Assembly: GCA_964445525.1 (NCBI GenBank)
Contig: CAYULA010000001.1
Location: 168,821 to 232,820 of the forward strand
Length of the DNA stretch: 64,000 nucleotides
From: Penumbrarchaeum sp964445525
Lineage (GTDB): Archaea; Thermoplasmatota; Penumbrarchaeia; Penumbrarchaeales; Penumbrarchaeaceae
Reading direction: 5' to 3'
The stretch's first letter is position 1, and every line of letters begins with the position of its first letter. The position numbers and the translations under genes are program-made. The notes under the pieces were generated by a model. That model had not been told where the DNA came from. It saw only the letters and a list, made by a program, of their open reading frames with translations, and did no database searches. This document shows positions 45,801-54,475 of this stretch, in pieces.

Positions 45801-48689
45801 ATCCCGACATTGGGTCCTGGCGTGGCGGTAGAAGGTTCCGTGGTTGCAACAACCATTCTGGGAGCTAACTACAACAATGATACAGTTTCAACCCTCAGAA
45901 CCAACGACATCCCTCTTACCCGAGATGACATGGAGCTTCTGACCCTTTCTTTCTGGCATTACATCGATGTTGCGGGTGCCTTCGACAATTGCACCGTCTG
46001 GGTGCATGCCGGAAGCGACTCGTTCAGACTGGATAAGTTCACGGAGGATATAGGAGTCTGGAGAAGGGAGGTCTATGATCTTTCCAATCTCAGCGTGGGA
46101 ACCATATCCATCGAGTTCAGGTTCGAAACCGATCCATTTTTCAGTGAACCCGGTTGGTTCATAGACAATGTCAGTCTGCTTTCCTGCGGGAGGCCCTCGG
46201 ACCTTTCAATCGTGAAGGTGGATCAACTCACCTACAATGTAACCAACAACGGGACCGAGGCCGAGGAGAACGTGGAGGTCCGTCTCTATGATTATTCCAA
46301 GGCGGGACAGATCCTCTATTCCACTGCATTCCTTGAAAAGGACTGGACAGTTACCGGATGGAAGAGCGGAGTAAGGTCCATTGGCATCAGGAAAGCTCCG
46401 ATGCTCTACATGGAATCCGGTTCGGGAGGAAGCGCTGTGGTTCAGGGAATTTCATTGGTTCCCTCAACTTCCCCGACATTGTCCTTTGATCTATACCAGT
46501 CCTACGATCCCCAAGACGAGCTTCTCATTACCCTGAGGTCCCCAAACAGGACACGGGAAATTCGGGTGAACGGATCCATAGGTGTCGGATGGAAGCATCT
46601 CGAATATGATATTGCATCCTTTGCCGGCGAGGTGATCTGGATATCGATCAATCAGTCGTTTTCCGGCAAGTTCGACGGTTATCCGGTGGCTGTATCCGCT
46701 TTGAAGATAGTCGAGGGATATGCAGTCGAGGACCACAAGGATTCAACGGTGATTCCAACCATCCTTCCCGGTGATACGGTCACGGTTGAATTCGATCCCT
46801 ATATACCGGATATTCCAGGTGAACACCTGCGCAGGGCGGAGGTCCTCAGAACCTGCGACAAGGACCTATCCGACAATATACATGAGGAAACCTACTGGAG
46901 TTCCTCCGGATCCGGATTGTCCCATGACATATCCATGGTCCTCTCACCCGGTGACGAGATACTGATAGAGGACAGCCTCTACTGGTCAACCTCGATCTCT
47001 GTTGATCTGGAAACCGTGGAGGGAAATCTTTCGCTTGGAAGCAAAGATGGCAGCGAAGGATGGGTGCAATTCATGGTCCCCCTGAATGTCCCGGGAGGTG
47101 ATTGCACGGTATGGATCGAAAGCGAAAATCCTTCGGGTGATTTCATACATGAGATAGAAGGGAGGACAGTAAGCGGTCCCTCACCGGTCAGCCTTGGTAT
47201 CGATTCGACAGGCAATTACGCTGGAGAGCCGGTTTCCTTCCTGCTCACAAAAGGAGGAAGCGATGCGGAGGTCCTCAATGTCTTATGGGATTTCGGCGAA
47301 GGCAACATGACCGCGGAAAAGGCTCCCGAACATATCTATATGAGCACGGGAAGATTCACGGTTATTCTCTGGGCCAATTTCGAGAGATACGGTCTGGTCA
47401 TGGTTACAAGGGAGATCACACTTCTGGGAGACCGGATCAATGTAACATTCAAGGTTACTGATGAGGACGGAGAACCGATCGAAGGAGCCGAGGTAACCCT
47501 CGGATCAGTCAAAGGATCCACCGGAGCATCGGGAGAAGCTATACTCAGATTGTTCAGAACCGGAACATTCGAATGGAAAGTGGAAGGTCCCCCGCGTTTT
47601 GGAATGGTCTGCTACCAGTATGAAAACGGTACAATCGATATCAACGGAACAGACATTGTCGTGAACATCACTCTTGTTCACATTGAGCTTCCCTTCGTTT
47701 TGGAATCTCCTTCCGATATGACAATCCGCAACAGGTCCGATCTAATTGTGTTGAATTTCACAGGAGACCTCTGGGATAACTATACCGGAGGCCAGCAACC
47801 TGTCTCCTTGATGCTTGATGGAGAGGATTGGGAACCGGTTGTTGAAATCAACGGCAGTCTGATGGGGATCCAGCCGAACGGTGGAATGTACTATGGTAAG
47901 GATATGACCTTGACCGTGAAAGGAGGACCTATGGGACCTCTTTGGAGTAACGGATCTGTTGTCCTGTGCAGGGATGTTGTTTACAGCTTCGTCTGGGAGA
48001 TTCCCGATGACATGATTTTGTTCGGTCCTCTAGAAGAATATGAAGGACCAGGTACTCTTAAGGTTGTAGACGATGACAGAAATGTTGAAACCTACGGAAG
48101 CGATTTCTCGGGAACCTTCCTTATCCCCAAGGATTCCGAGGGGAGATATGCGCTTTTCGATTCCGATTTCTTCGGTGTTAGTCTCGAAGGGACCATTTCA
48201 GAGGATGACGGAAGACTCACCCTGACCGATGCTGTGAATGCCAGCCAGTCTCCCGAGGTGAAAAATGTAACATTCTACAATAAACGGATTACCATCGAGT
48301 TCAGCCAGGTAATGAAAAAGGGAACAGAGGAGTTCGACATAGATATGGACGGATTGGAAGGTTCTTCCCACTGGGACGGAAGGATCCTCCAAATAAATAT
48401 CACCGGAGGTTACACAGACGAATCAAAGGAAACCTTCACGGTGAGGGTCCTCTCCACTACCACCTCCATGTGGGGTGTTCCGATCAGGGAGGAGGCCTCA
48501 ATCGAGATAGATCGTAAGGACCTCATTGTGGAGGGAGGAGAGGATGAAGAAGAAGAAGAAGAAGAGGACGACAATGTTATTGTATGGATCGTTCTGGTGA
48601 TCCTTGTCGTACTTTTCCTCTCCATAATAGTGGTATTCATCCTCAGCAGGAAAGGATCCGCCGAAGATGAGGAGGGATGGGAAGAATAA
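42834..48689 (+). CDS. Giant lamin-tail-domain surface protein, membrane-anchored
   Basis: A 1951-residue protein with signal peptide (about 1-25), three lamin-tail domains (about 45-155, 198-300 and 372-485; typical core EFVEIYNPTFDPILLEGVEI), a helical amphipathic stretch (about 490-560), a beta-rich region, a Cys-rich and Pro/Gly-rich linker (CDCDRRPRARADPEPDD), a CARDB-like and two MAM/jelly-roll-like modules (about 970-1290), a PKD domain (about 1465-1540), a regulatory-like beta domain, and one TM helix (about 1914-1937) with acidic residues on both sides. It begins with TTG at 42834, with GGGGAT four bases before. No enzyme site is visible. Its likely role is a large surface or adhesion protein. 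Confidence 0.85.
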   Translation: MHKRVFSILIVLAVLTSGLPVVILLGDTGIVAQNGSDPELEDPEGLVISALMSDPLPGEPEFVEIYNPTFDPILLEGVEIRSDHVHVFEFLETETLGALLSVRVIFGEGEDGFNSSRMMYDRYSNIERDLIADAEGLVEIFSGEGVLIDALEYSRDGNINLDSEEGHWYGPPAENGPTGTALGRVSFQVPSTADQWMKGSPLINEIHFGDSGFIELFNPGGQVDLDLLGFFGHDDFDLSGKLEQDTYLIIPITSSHDEGMGGFGSSIYSGEPIGTEILDDGQIGLELNGVLIDYVRFEKQSGDGIDSSTLFQMANSQGHWTDTGNDPDVQFLSGQTIGRDQVSTDTDSWEDWSSGGGKYSNGPTPGNRNIFSLCFLYIDTEGSFILTNYGETNVNLSGIKLLNWDGSKFDLPDVEIPPIAELKIIPNSTGTDDLYLSDLNGTYHIPDWEGREGEYGLTLLVLDSGSGEIFIDMITWSQGITRSWLSDAVDWVDDNIVQPARRTVSEVARVFVDGIRRSVNWVREQFNRLKGVFEDKIKELLEDGVDIGDYLNLSLTIMEDGWRFTVTASTPEAQLRFPPFPLLSLLVSAEGSVYVQKDCNGITFGGELVLRVHIGLNEDWGVVEIRLTGGVSLVINYPDEATVADSHCSSVNAAVGFTLNLEFWASINQPQLDIGASFEKTWELWKDSIPVGPKGYGCDCDRRPRARADPEPDDPFRPPGATTGGEDEQEETFEREFGVSVENRCDHERQLNITTTTSGDSYVFPKTTIADMASGEDITIPTALISGPTAGPASRPGIGPGDTGGPGGLVPGGGKNPPEEKDPKNYNGVTSGKVKKVCEGSVASFDVNVTNFGEVLTEYVTVTMTDTTNSSYTNSTTFPVRFKEPMELLYDAPPGWEVRFYHPGIGYVDDIKGLDENETRQLRVVVMVPEGTPEGHYDVTIRVRLRYHNDVSDQMQLKLRVVDELNIIWQDGFEAPQGPWTFDGDFQMGIPTLGPGVAVEGSVVATTILGANYNNDTVSTLRTNDIPLTRDDMELLTLSFWHYIDVAGAFDNCTVWVHAGSDSFRLDKFTEDIGVWRREVYDLSNLSVGTISIEFRFETDPFFSEPGWFIDNVSLLSCGRPSDLSIVKVDQLTYNVTNNGTEAEENVEVRLYDYSKAGQILYSTAFLEKDWTVTGWKSGVRSIGIRKAPMLYMESGSGGSAVVQGISLVPSTSPTLSFDLYQSYDPQDELLITLRSPNRTREIRVNGSIGVGWKHLEYDIASFAGEVIWISINQSFSGKFDGYPVAVSALKIVEGYAVEDHKDSTVIPTILPGDTVTVEFDPYIPDIPGEHLRRAEVLRTCDKDLSDNIHEETYWSSSGSGLSHDISMVLSPGDEILIEDSLYWSTSISVDLETVEGNLSLGSKDGSEGWVQFMVPLNVPGGDCTVWIESENPSGDFIHEIEGRTVSGPSPVSLGIDSTGNYAGEPVSFLLTKGGSDAEVLNVLWDFGEGNMTAEKAPEHIYMSTGRFTVILWANFERYGLVMVTREITLLGDRINVTFKVTDEDGEPIEGAEVTLGSVKGSTGASGEAILRLFRTGTFEWKVEGPPRFGMVCYQYENGTIDINGTDIVVNITLVHIELPFVLESPSDMTIRNRSDLIVLNFTGDLWDNYTGGQQPVSLMLDGEDWEPVVEINGSLMGIQPNGGMYYGKDMTLTVKGGPMGPLWSNGSVVLCRDVVYSFVWEIPDDMILFGPLEEYEGPGTLKVVDDDRNVETYGSDFSGTFLIPKDSEGRYALFDSDFFGVSLEGTISEDDGRLTLTDAVNASQSPEVKNVTFYNKRITIEFSQVMKKGTEEFDIDMDGLEGSSHWDGRILQINITGGYTDESKETFTVRVLSTTTSMWGVPIREEASIEIDRKDLIVEGGEDEEEEEEEDDNVIVWIVLVILVVLFLSIIVVFILSRKGSAEDEEGWEE

Positions 48690-49070
48690 AAATTGATACT
48701 AGCGGAAATACACTCGTGCCGAACTTACGAACCCCCTCCCCATCACCGACCTGAGCGGATTATTCAGTTTCCTCAATATGACTAATGTGTATGGATTTGG
48801 GCCCGGACGGGGAAAAGAAATAGGTTCCTATACGGGAGGTTTGGAGGTTTGGTGGGGATTCTGGGGTCAATAGCAATGAGCCGGGGCCGTCCGGGCCCTG
48901 GGGGATTTTTGATCGATAGGATAGTTATCCTTTCGATCACTCCAAGCTGAACTACTCCCGTTAAATAACAGGCCATGGAGCATATAAAAGAAGATTGAGG
49001 GGGTTTTTGTCTATATATTTTAGGATTGTGGTCATAATGAATGTTTACTGAAAGGTCATGTAAACAAAGG
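48690..49070. other. Intergenic region with strong inverted repeats, possible structured RNA
   Basis: No gene is seen. GGGCCCGGACGG (48799-48810) is perfectly complementary to CCGTCCGGGCCC (48887-48898), enclosing an ATAGG/CCTAT hairpin (48820-48831) and G-rich GGAGGTTTGGAGGTTTGG. Directly after is a second hairpin (48910-48939): TGATCGA/TCGATCA, one T-T mismatch, AGGATA/TATCCT and a two-base loop. The block is much richer in GC than its flanks, which in archaea often marks structured RNA. I cannot match it to SRP RNA, RNase P RNA or a tRNA. Confidence 0.4.
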
Positions 49071-50708
49071 TTAGATTCTCAGAATGGATAGAATAATAAT
49101 CGCAAACATAGTTATTACTGTCGATATAATCCAGATAATTGAAGCGAAGCGATTATACGGATTCCTTCCCTCCAATTTCCGGGATTTGAAGGCCAATACA
49201 CCCCCTATTAACGAAAGAGGATAGAAGAGCAAACCTATTACAGAAAGTGTAAGAGATAATTTTGAATCCTCCTTTGCTTCATGGTCTGTTTTTCTCACAT
49301 TCAGCCACTCGGGTTTATGAAGATAACCGATAGGGTCCAATCTCTTGACCTGGTACCATTTCAATTTCTTTCCGGTTCCCACTCTCTTACCAGGAAACAT
49401 TTTTTCCGCAGCTTTGGCTATCCACCACTCCATTCCAAGGGCAAAATCAACCTTCTCCCATAGTCGAAGGACAACCTCCCAAAGAAGAACGGTCATGGGT
49501 ATCATGATCAAACAGAGAAGGACGCTCAGCTCCTTCGGATATGGATACATGGAGGCAAGGTCGGGAAAAAGCTGAAAAACGACTCTGGGGAGAACATCAA
49601 TGAACTGGAATGTGTAAACAGAGAAAGCGACGAATCCGTATCTTCTAAGAAAAAGCGTTTTCTTCCCGAAGGATCTCCCCTTTCCCCTGTATTCGATCAT
49701 TCTCATGAAAAGGAGTACCACCGCCAGCTGTGCCCCGGCAAGGCAAAGGAACCACCAAAGCCAGGCTCCGGGATACAGACCCGGAAGCTGATAGAAATAG
49801 TTGGTGAATTCCCCAGGATCATAGATACCGAAAGCAAGTACAGCCCCAGTTCCGAACAAACCGACGAGTAACATCAATGAACCGATGGTAATCCCTTTGC
49901 GAACAAATGATAGTGATCGGTCCCCCCGGGTAAGGTTTATTCCGATTATTGATCCAATGAAGGATAATGCAAGGAAGGGAAAAAGAGGCTCGGGGAGAGC
50001 TCCAAATGGAAGCATTATGGCTTTGAGTAAGATATCTCCTATCGACGATTCTCCTATCACGGCATACTGGACCTCGATGGCTTTTCCAACAAGATCGGGA
50101 GTCCAAGTTTCCACAGGATATCCCGGTATTATCCTCCTCTGAAGCCAGTAGACAGGACCTGTGAATACAATTACCAATCCCGCAAGAAGAGCATATATTT
50201 TCATGTTCCTCAGGGGTTTCAGGTGGCCTCCTTTCCTTATCAGAATGGAATGAACGATTCCGTTGATTATTATGCACATGGCTATTGTGTGAATGGTTTC
50301 CATGTGGTATCCGCGGTAGAGAATAATTGGCCATTTGTCGAATTCTCCCTTGACCGCTTCACCTATGTAGCCGTGGTAACCTATTGTTGATTCGACCAGT
50401 ACTGCCGCTATCAAGAGAAGGGTTCCTCCGCCCACCTGGAACAGCATCAATTTCTTCCAGGATACACCTCTTTCCACGGCTTTCTGCATTGATATCATAT
50501 TTGACACTGCCGAAACCAGCAGGAAGAATCCGGCCCACCCCGAAAAGAATATTACAACTACCATTAAAAGTAGAAGGATTATCGGAACTCCCTCAAGCTC
50601 CCCATCCTCCAGCCATCCCCTGTCGTACCATCTCATGATTACATGGAAGACCACCATCATGAAGATGGCCAGTCCCCTCATGACATCAAGACTGGGATAT
50701 CTCTTCAT
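49071..50708 (-). CDS. HGSNAT-type (DUF1624) membrane acyltransferase with a DUF4190-like tail
   Basis: Multi-spanning membrane protein with the heparan-alpha-glucosaminide N-acetyltransferase catalytic-domain signature at its N-terminus: YPSLDVMRGLAIFMMVVFH (the histidine is the likely active residue). About ten membrane helices follow. Such enzymes move acyl groups across or onto sugars at the membrane; the substrate here is unknown. A charged cytoplasmic linker (about 440-490) leads to two C-terminal helices (about 492-545) with the DUF4190 pattern LTLSVIGLLFYPLSLIGG. The fusion of these two parts is uncommon. The gene stands alone. Confidence 0.82.
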   Translation of the reverse strand: MKRYPSLDVMRGLAIFMMVVFHVIMRWYDRGWLEDGELEGVPIILLLLMVVVIFFSGWAGFFLLVSAVSNMISMQKAVERGVSWKKLMLFQVGGGTLLLIAAVLVESTIGYHGYIGEAVKGEFDKWPIILYRGYHMETIHTIAMCIIINGIVHSILIRKGGHLKPLRNMKIYALLAGLVIVFTGPVYWLQRRIIPGYPVETWTPDLVGKAIEVQYAVIGESSIGDILLKAIMLPFGALPEPLFPFLALSFIGSIIGINLTRGDRSLSFVRKGITIGSLMLLVGLFGTGAVLAFGIYDPGEFTNYFYQLPGLYPGAWLWWFLCLAGAQLAVVLLFMRMIEYRGKGRSFGKKTLFLRRYGFVAFSVYTFQFIDVLPRVVFQLFPDLASMYPYPKELSVLLCLIMIPMTVLLWEVVLRLWEKVDFALGMEWWIAKAAEKMFPGKRVGTGKKLKWYQVKRLDPIGYLHKPEWLNVRKTDHEAKEDSKLSLTLSVIGLLFYPLSLIGGVLAFKSRKLEGRNPYNRFASIIWIISTVITMFAIIILSILRI

Positions 50709-50869
50709 CTAATCCCTTAAGAAATCTATACTGGATAGATTCCAATCCGTTATTGGATTATTTGATATTTGGATTTAAGGATCAGATCAAAAGAAATGAT
50801 CCCTGTTTAGCAATATTATCTAAAAACCGGCTTCATTAAAAATTTTTAGATCAATATCAACTGATTTAT

Positions 50870-53392
50870 TTACTCTTTGAATTTTCTGAATTCAAGTACG
50901 AAAACCGCACCCCTGGAATGATCGCCGCGAACCCTGTCGGAAACACTGATATCCTCGCCGTATCTATCCATCAGGTTCTTGACTATGGATAGGCCGAGTC
51001 CGGTGTAATGCAGGCTCCCACCACTCTTGTATCTGTTAAAAATGGTCCTCTTCTTCTCGTCAGGTATCCCTGGACCGTGGTCGGATATTGTCAGGGTGAC
51101 AAAACCATCGGATTGTCTGACCTTCAACTCGACCTTGGGATCCTTGATATTTCTCTGAACCTTAACTGCATTGTGGACTATATTGTAGATTGCCTCTTCC
51201 ACGATGGGATCGGATAATATCTTCAATTCTTCCTCGGGGTAATCCTTAACGAGATGGACCACAACAGAGGGGAATGAGCTTACAGCCTTTCTGGAACCCG
51301 CCTCTATGAGGTTTATGAGGTCTACAGGATTCTTCCCGTTCTGATCCGGACTTGAAAGGATCTTAACGTATTTCACGAACTGCATTGATTTTTCAACCAG
51401 GGATTTGGACTGGTCCAGATATTTTCTCAATGTATCAGGATCCTCTGCCATGTACCTGGCCATTTCCAGTGAGGAATGTATGCCCTGATGCATGTTTCCG
51501 ATATCATGGCTAAGAAGGTCCAGATATAGTTCAGCCCTGTTCCTTTCTTCCTTGATCTTCTCTTCCTGCTCCTTTCTGCTTGTGATATCTCTTACAAGAG
51601 CGAAAATGAAGGGCTCGCCCTTCAATTCTATTATCCTCATAGCAATTTCGGTCTTGATTATTCGGCCGGAGAATGTCCTGTGATCCCATTCGGAAAACAC
51701 CGATTGACCGCTGTACAGACGGCCCATATTCTTCATTACCTCATCCTCGGACCTGGATCCGTCTGGCTGATATTCGGGTGATATCAGAGCGGGTGAGATC
51801 CCCACCATGTCCTCCATCTCGCATTCAAAGAGTTCCAGTGCTGCCTTGTTGCAGTCAGTTATGATGCCGTCTTTTGCGAGGAAAATGGCATCGGTGGACA
51901 TCTCGAAAAGGGTTCTGTATCTAAGCTCCCTCTCCTCTATCTCCCTTCTGTTCCTGTTCCTCTCGGTTACATCCTGGAATATGTACATCACAGCTTGCTT
52001 GTTCTTGAGCTGGAACCGGGTGGCCATTATCTCCATTTCGGTGAATCTGCCTTCTGTGGTAGTGAAGGTAACCGTGATTGGTTTTTCCATATATCCCTTT
52101 GTGTTCAATTCATTCTCAATCTTTTTGGCCGCCACTGCCTGGTCCGGTGGAACCAGGTCCATGATGTCCTTTCCGATCATATATTCCTTTTCAGGAGATC
52201 CTGTTATCTTGACCGCCATATCGTTGACAAAATCAATCCTTCTCTCAACTGTAATAACTATTCCAGTAGGGGACATGGTGACGAGTTTCCTGTATTTCTC
52301 CTCACTTTCCTTGACCATCAATTGGGATTGTTGTATGGAGGCGAGCATGTCATTGATGTTCTTCCCAAGGTCCTTGATCTCGTCTTTTCCATCCACCTTG
52401 ACCCTCATCGATGGATCGTTTCTATCGGAAATATTCAATACGTCCCGGGAAAGGTTGGTCAACCTGTTGATGACTATCCTTTCGTTTATGAATGCCATCT
52501 GGACAACACCGACCACCAGTACTATCACGATTATTATGAAGTAGATGGAATAGGTCCTCACACCCTCCTGGTATATGTGTCTCGGGACCTTGGCCTTGTA
52601 GATGAATATCGGCTCATTATTGTGGATGTCCTTCTTGACGAAATACCCTGCCAATTCCTGATCGTTCAGTTTCTGAATGTGAATCTTCTCATACTCCCCC
52701 GAATCGATCACTTTCTGAAAATCGTCTGCGTGATATTCCTTGTGGATTATATCCATATCCAGCCTGGCTTCCTCTTTCAGGGGAAATTGAAGCCACACAT
52801 TCCTGCTTATCCACCTTCCCATCACAACCGCTCCGCTAAGAGGGCCCTGGTTGTTTGTTGTGAGTATGGGCCTGGAAGAAATCATGTATATCCTGCCGTT
52901 GAGGTTGAGATAACCCGAGTTCTCCGAACGCGTATTGACAAAATCGTCGAATATATTGTGGCCCTTTTCTAAGTGTTCGTCCATATCACCCGGCCATGCA
53001 TCCTCGATTTCCAGTTGAAGATCATAGGCTTTTTTGAAAAGTACTTTGTAATCGGAGTCCAAAACCGCAATGAAATTGGCCTTGTACCTCTCGAAGGTTT
53101 CAAAGATCAATACTTCATCCATGAATTCCTGTCTTATTGTGGTGTTATTGGTGCCGGAGAATTCATAGGTAAGGTCATTTGATGATAATGCCTGTGAGAA
53201 ATGGTGAAAATTCTTCAGCTCCTGGTCCAGTTCGTCCTCTATCGCACCCATGTCCTGCATTGCCATTTCATCTTCCAGGTTCTTGTAGGAATTTACAATA
53301 AAGAGGGTGGTGATCGGATAAAGCAATCCAATCAGCAAAATTAGCAGCAGGGTTCCTATCAGGATCACCTTGAACCTAATCTTCAGCTTCAT
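50870..53392 (-). CDS. Membrane histidine kinase with CHASE4 sensor, HAMP and two PAS domains
   Basis: Residues 12-34 and 281-303 are membrane helices around an extracytoplasmic CHASE4-type sensor (35-280). HAMP follows (about 304-356), then PAS domains at about 365-480 and 488-605. The H-box is LDLLSHDIGNMHQG (H629), the N-box has N741 in YNIVHNAVKVQ, the lid DHGPGIPDEKK and GLGLSIVKNL. No receiver domain is attached. It probably detects a small ligand outside the cell. A smaller gene 298 bases upstream (53691-54371) encodes a similar sensor without a kinase. The region between them, 53393-53690, is very AT-rich and holds no gene that I see. Confidence 0.92.
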   Translation of the reverse strand: MKLKIRFKVILIGTLLLILLIGLLYPITTLFIVNSYKNLEDEMAMQDMGAIEDELDQELKNFHHFSQALSSNDLTYEFSGTNNTTIRQEFMDEVLIFETFERYKANFIAVLDSDYKVLFKKAYDLQLEIEDAWPGDMDEHLEKGHNIFDDFVNTRSENSGYLNLNGRIYMISSRPILTTNNQGPLSGAVVMGRWISRNVWLQFPLKEEARLDMDIIHKEYHADDFQKVIDSGEYEKIHIQKLNDQELAGYFVKKDIHNNEPIFIYKAKVPRHIYQEGVRTYSIYFIIIVIVLVVGVVQMAFINERIVINRLTNLSRDVLNISDRNDPSMRVKVDGKDEIKDLGKNINDMLASIQQSQLMVKESEEKYRKLVTMSPTGIVITVERRIDFVNDMAVKITGSPEKEYMIGKDIMDLVPPDQAVAAKKIENELNTKGYMEKPITVTFTTTEGRFTEMEIMATRFQLKNKQAVMYIFQDVTERNRNRREIEERELRYRTLFEMSTDAIFLAKDGIITDCNKAALELFECEMEDMVGISPALISPEYQPDGSRSEDEVMKNMGRLYSGQSVFSEWDHRTFSGRIIKTEIAMRIIELKGEPFIFALVRDITSRKEQEEKIKEERNRAELYLDLLSHDIGNMHQGIHSSLEMARYMAEDPDTLRKYLDQSKSLVEKSMQFVKYVKILSSPDQNGKNPVDLINLIEAGSRKAVSSFPSVVVHLVKDYPEEELKILSDPIVEEAIYNIVHNAVKVQRNIKDPKVELKVRQSDGFVTLTISDHGPGIPDEKKRTIFNRYKSGGSLHYTGLGLSIVKNLMDRYGEDISVSDRVRGDHSRGAVFVLEFRKFKE

Positions 53393-53690
53393 TATTTCCC
53401 ACCGTTTCCGATCCTATTAACCCCAGCCAGTATCTCCGTTGATTTGAAGTTCGGATAATGGTAAATAAACCCTTTTCCCTCATTTATTTTAAAAAAAATT
53501 TGAAAATATTTTTTAATCGAAAAAAATACATGAAATAAAGAGATATACGTAATTAGACTAAAAAATAATTTCATTAACATAATGAGGGGGGAAACAACAT
53601 ATTATACCTATTTGATTGGAACAAAATCCTGCTCTTCCACGATCTCCTGTCCGCTATAGCTTAGAAAAAGTAGAACAAATATTTTAATTG

Positions 53691-54371
53691 TTATTTTGAC
53701 AGCTCCAATACGGCGATTGTCTTGTTGAAGAAGTCCGATATTTTCAGATGATAACTACCATGTGAAAGAATCTGTTGTTCCTCCCCATTTGCAATTTCGA
53801 TTACACCTTCCGAAACAGGTCCTTCTATCACATTGTGAAGTTTTATCCTGATGTCCGGGAAGGGATTGAGATCTCCGATAAGATCAATATCAACTATTCT
53901 TATGAAAACAAGACTTTGATTTTCTTTCACAGGAACCTGGCAAAACATGCAGGTGAATCCGTCGAGATGAATGAAACCCGAGGTCTTATTGGTTATTCGG
54001 GTTCCGGCATATTCCGATGCGATCGATTCCGCTGATTTTAAGGATGAGTGATAGAGAATCGTTCCGTTTACGGAGATTACGGATACGGAATCGATCCCCA
54101 GGTTGAGGAATGTTTCTTCCTTTTTCCACTGGTCTGTTAATGGTGAAATGTTCAGATTTTCGTTCATCCGGCATATATCTGCCATGAAAACCGTGTCTGA
54201 TTCCAGCTCCTCGAGTTCCAGATCCAGCAAGTGACGGATCACAAGGACCTCTTCTTCGGAAACAGGTTCTTTGTTGCCATCCTTTTCCGCAACGGAGAAG
54301 GCAATCGCAATGATCATTGCCGCTCCAAGTATCATGAAGAATATGATCGCGGCAATCATCCTCCTGTACAT
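53691..54371 (-). CDS. Stand-alone CHASE4-like membrane sensor, no kinase part
   Basis: A 226-residue protein with one N-terminal membrane helix (about 5-28) and an extracytoplasmic domain whose helical stalk (about 38-90) and LGIDSVSVISVNGTILYHS core resemble CHASE4 sensor domains. Three N-x-S/T sequons are present. It ends without the second membrane helix, HAMP or kinase part that would follow in a sensor kinase. Either it is the remains of a second kinase, or it works as a ligand-binding partner for the CHASE4 kinase just downstream on the same strand. The frame has no internal breaks, which favours a working protein. Confidence 0.65.
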   Translation of the reverse strand: MYRRMIAAIIFFMILGAAMIIAIAFSVAEKDGNKEPVSEEEVLVIRHLLDLELEELESDTVFMADICRMNENLNISPLTDQWKKEETFLNLGIDSVSVISVNGTILYHSSLKSAESIASEYAGTRITNKTSGFIHLDGFTCMFCQVPVKENQSLVFIRIVDIDLIGDLNPFPDIRIKLHNVIEGPVSEGVIEIANGEEQQILSHGSYHLKISDFFNKTIAVLELSK

Positions 54372-54475
54372 TGTTTAACCCTCAGGGGATATTATAATTC
54401 CAGGGTGGTTTATAAAGAGATATCCGTCTCGTTATTGCAGCCGGATAATAAGGATTTTTAACCATAGAACAGTTG

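Noticed and set aside
48799..48939. SRP RNA or RNase P RNA
   Set aside because: Length and conserved core words of either RNA are not present; only strong inverted repeats are seen.
51995..52972. 325-codon open frame opposite the CHASE4 kinase
   Set aside because: It lies wholly antisense to a well-supported kinase and its peptide has no recognisable fold; it is a codon-bias shadow.
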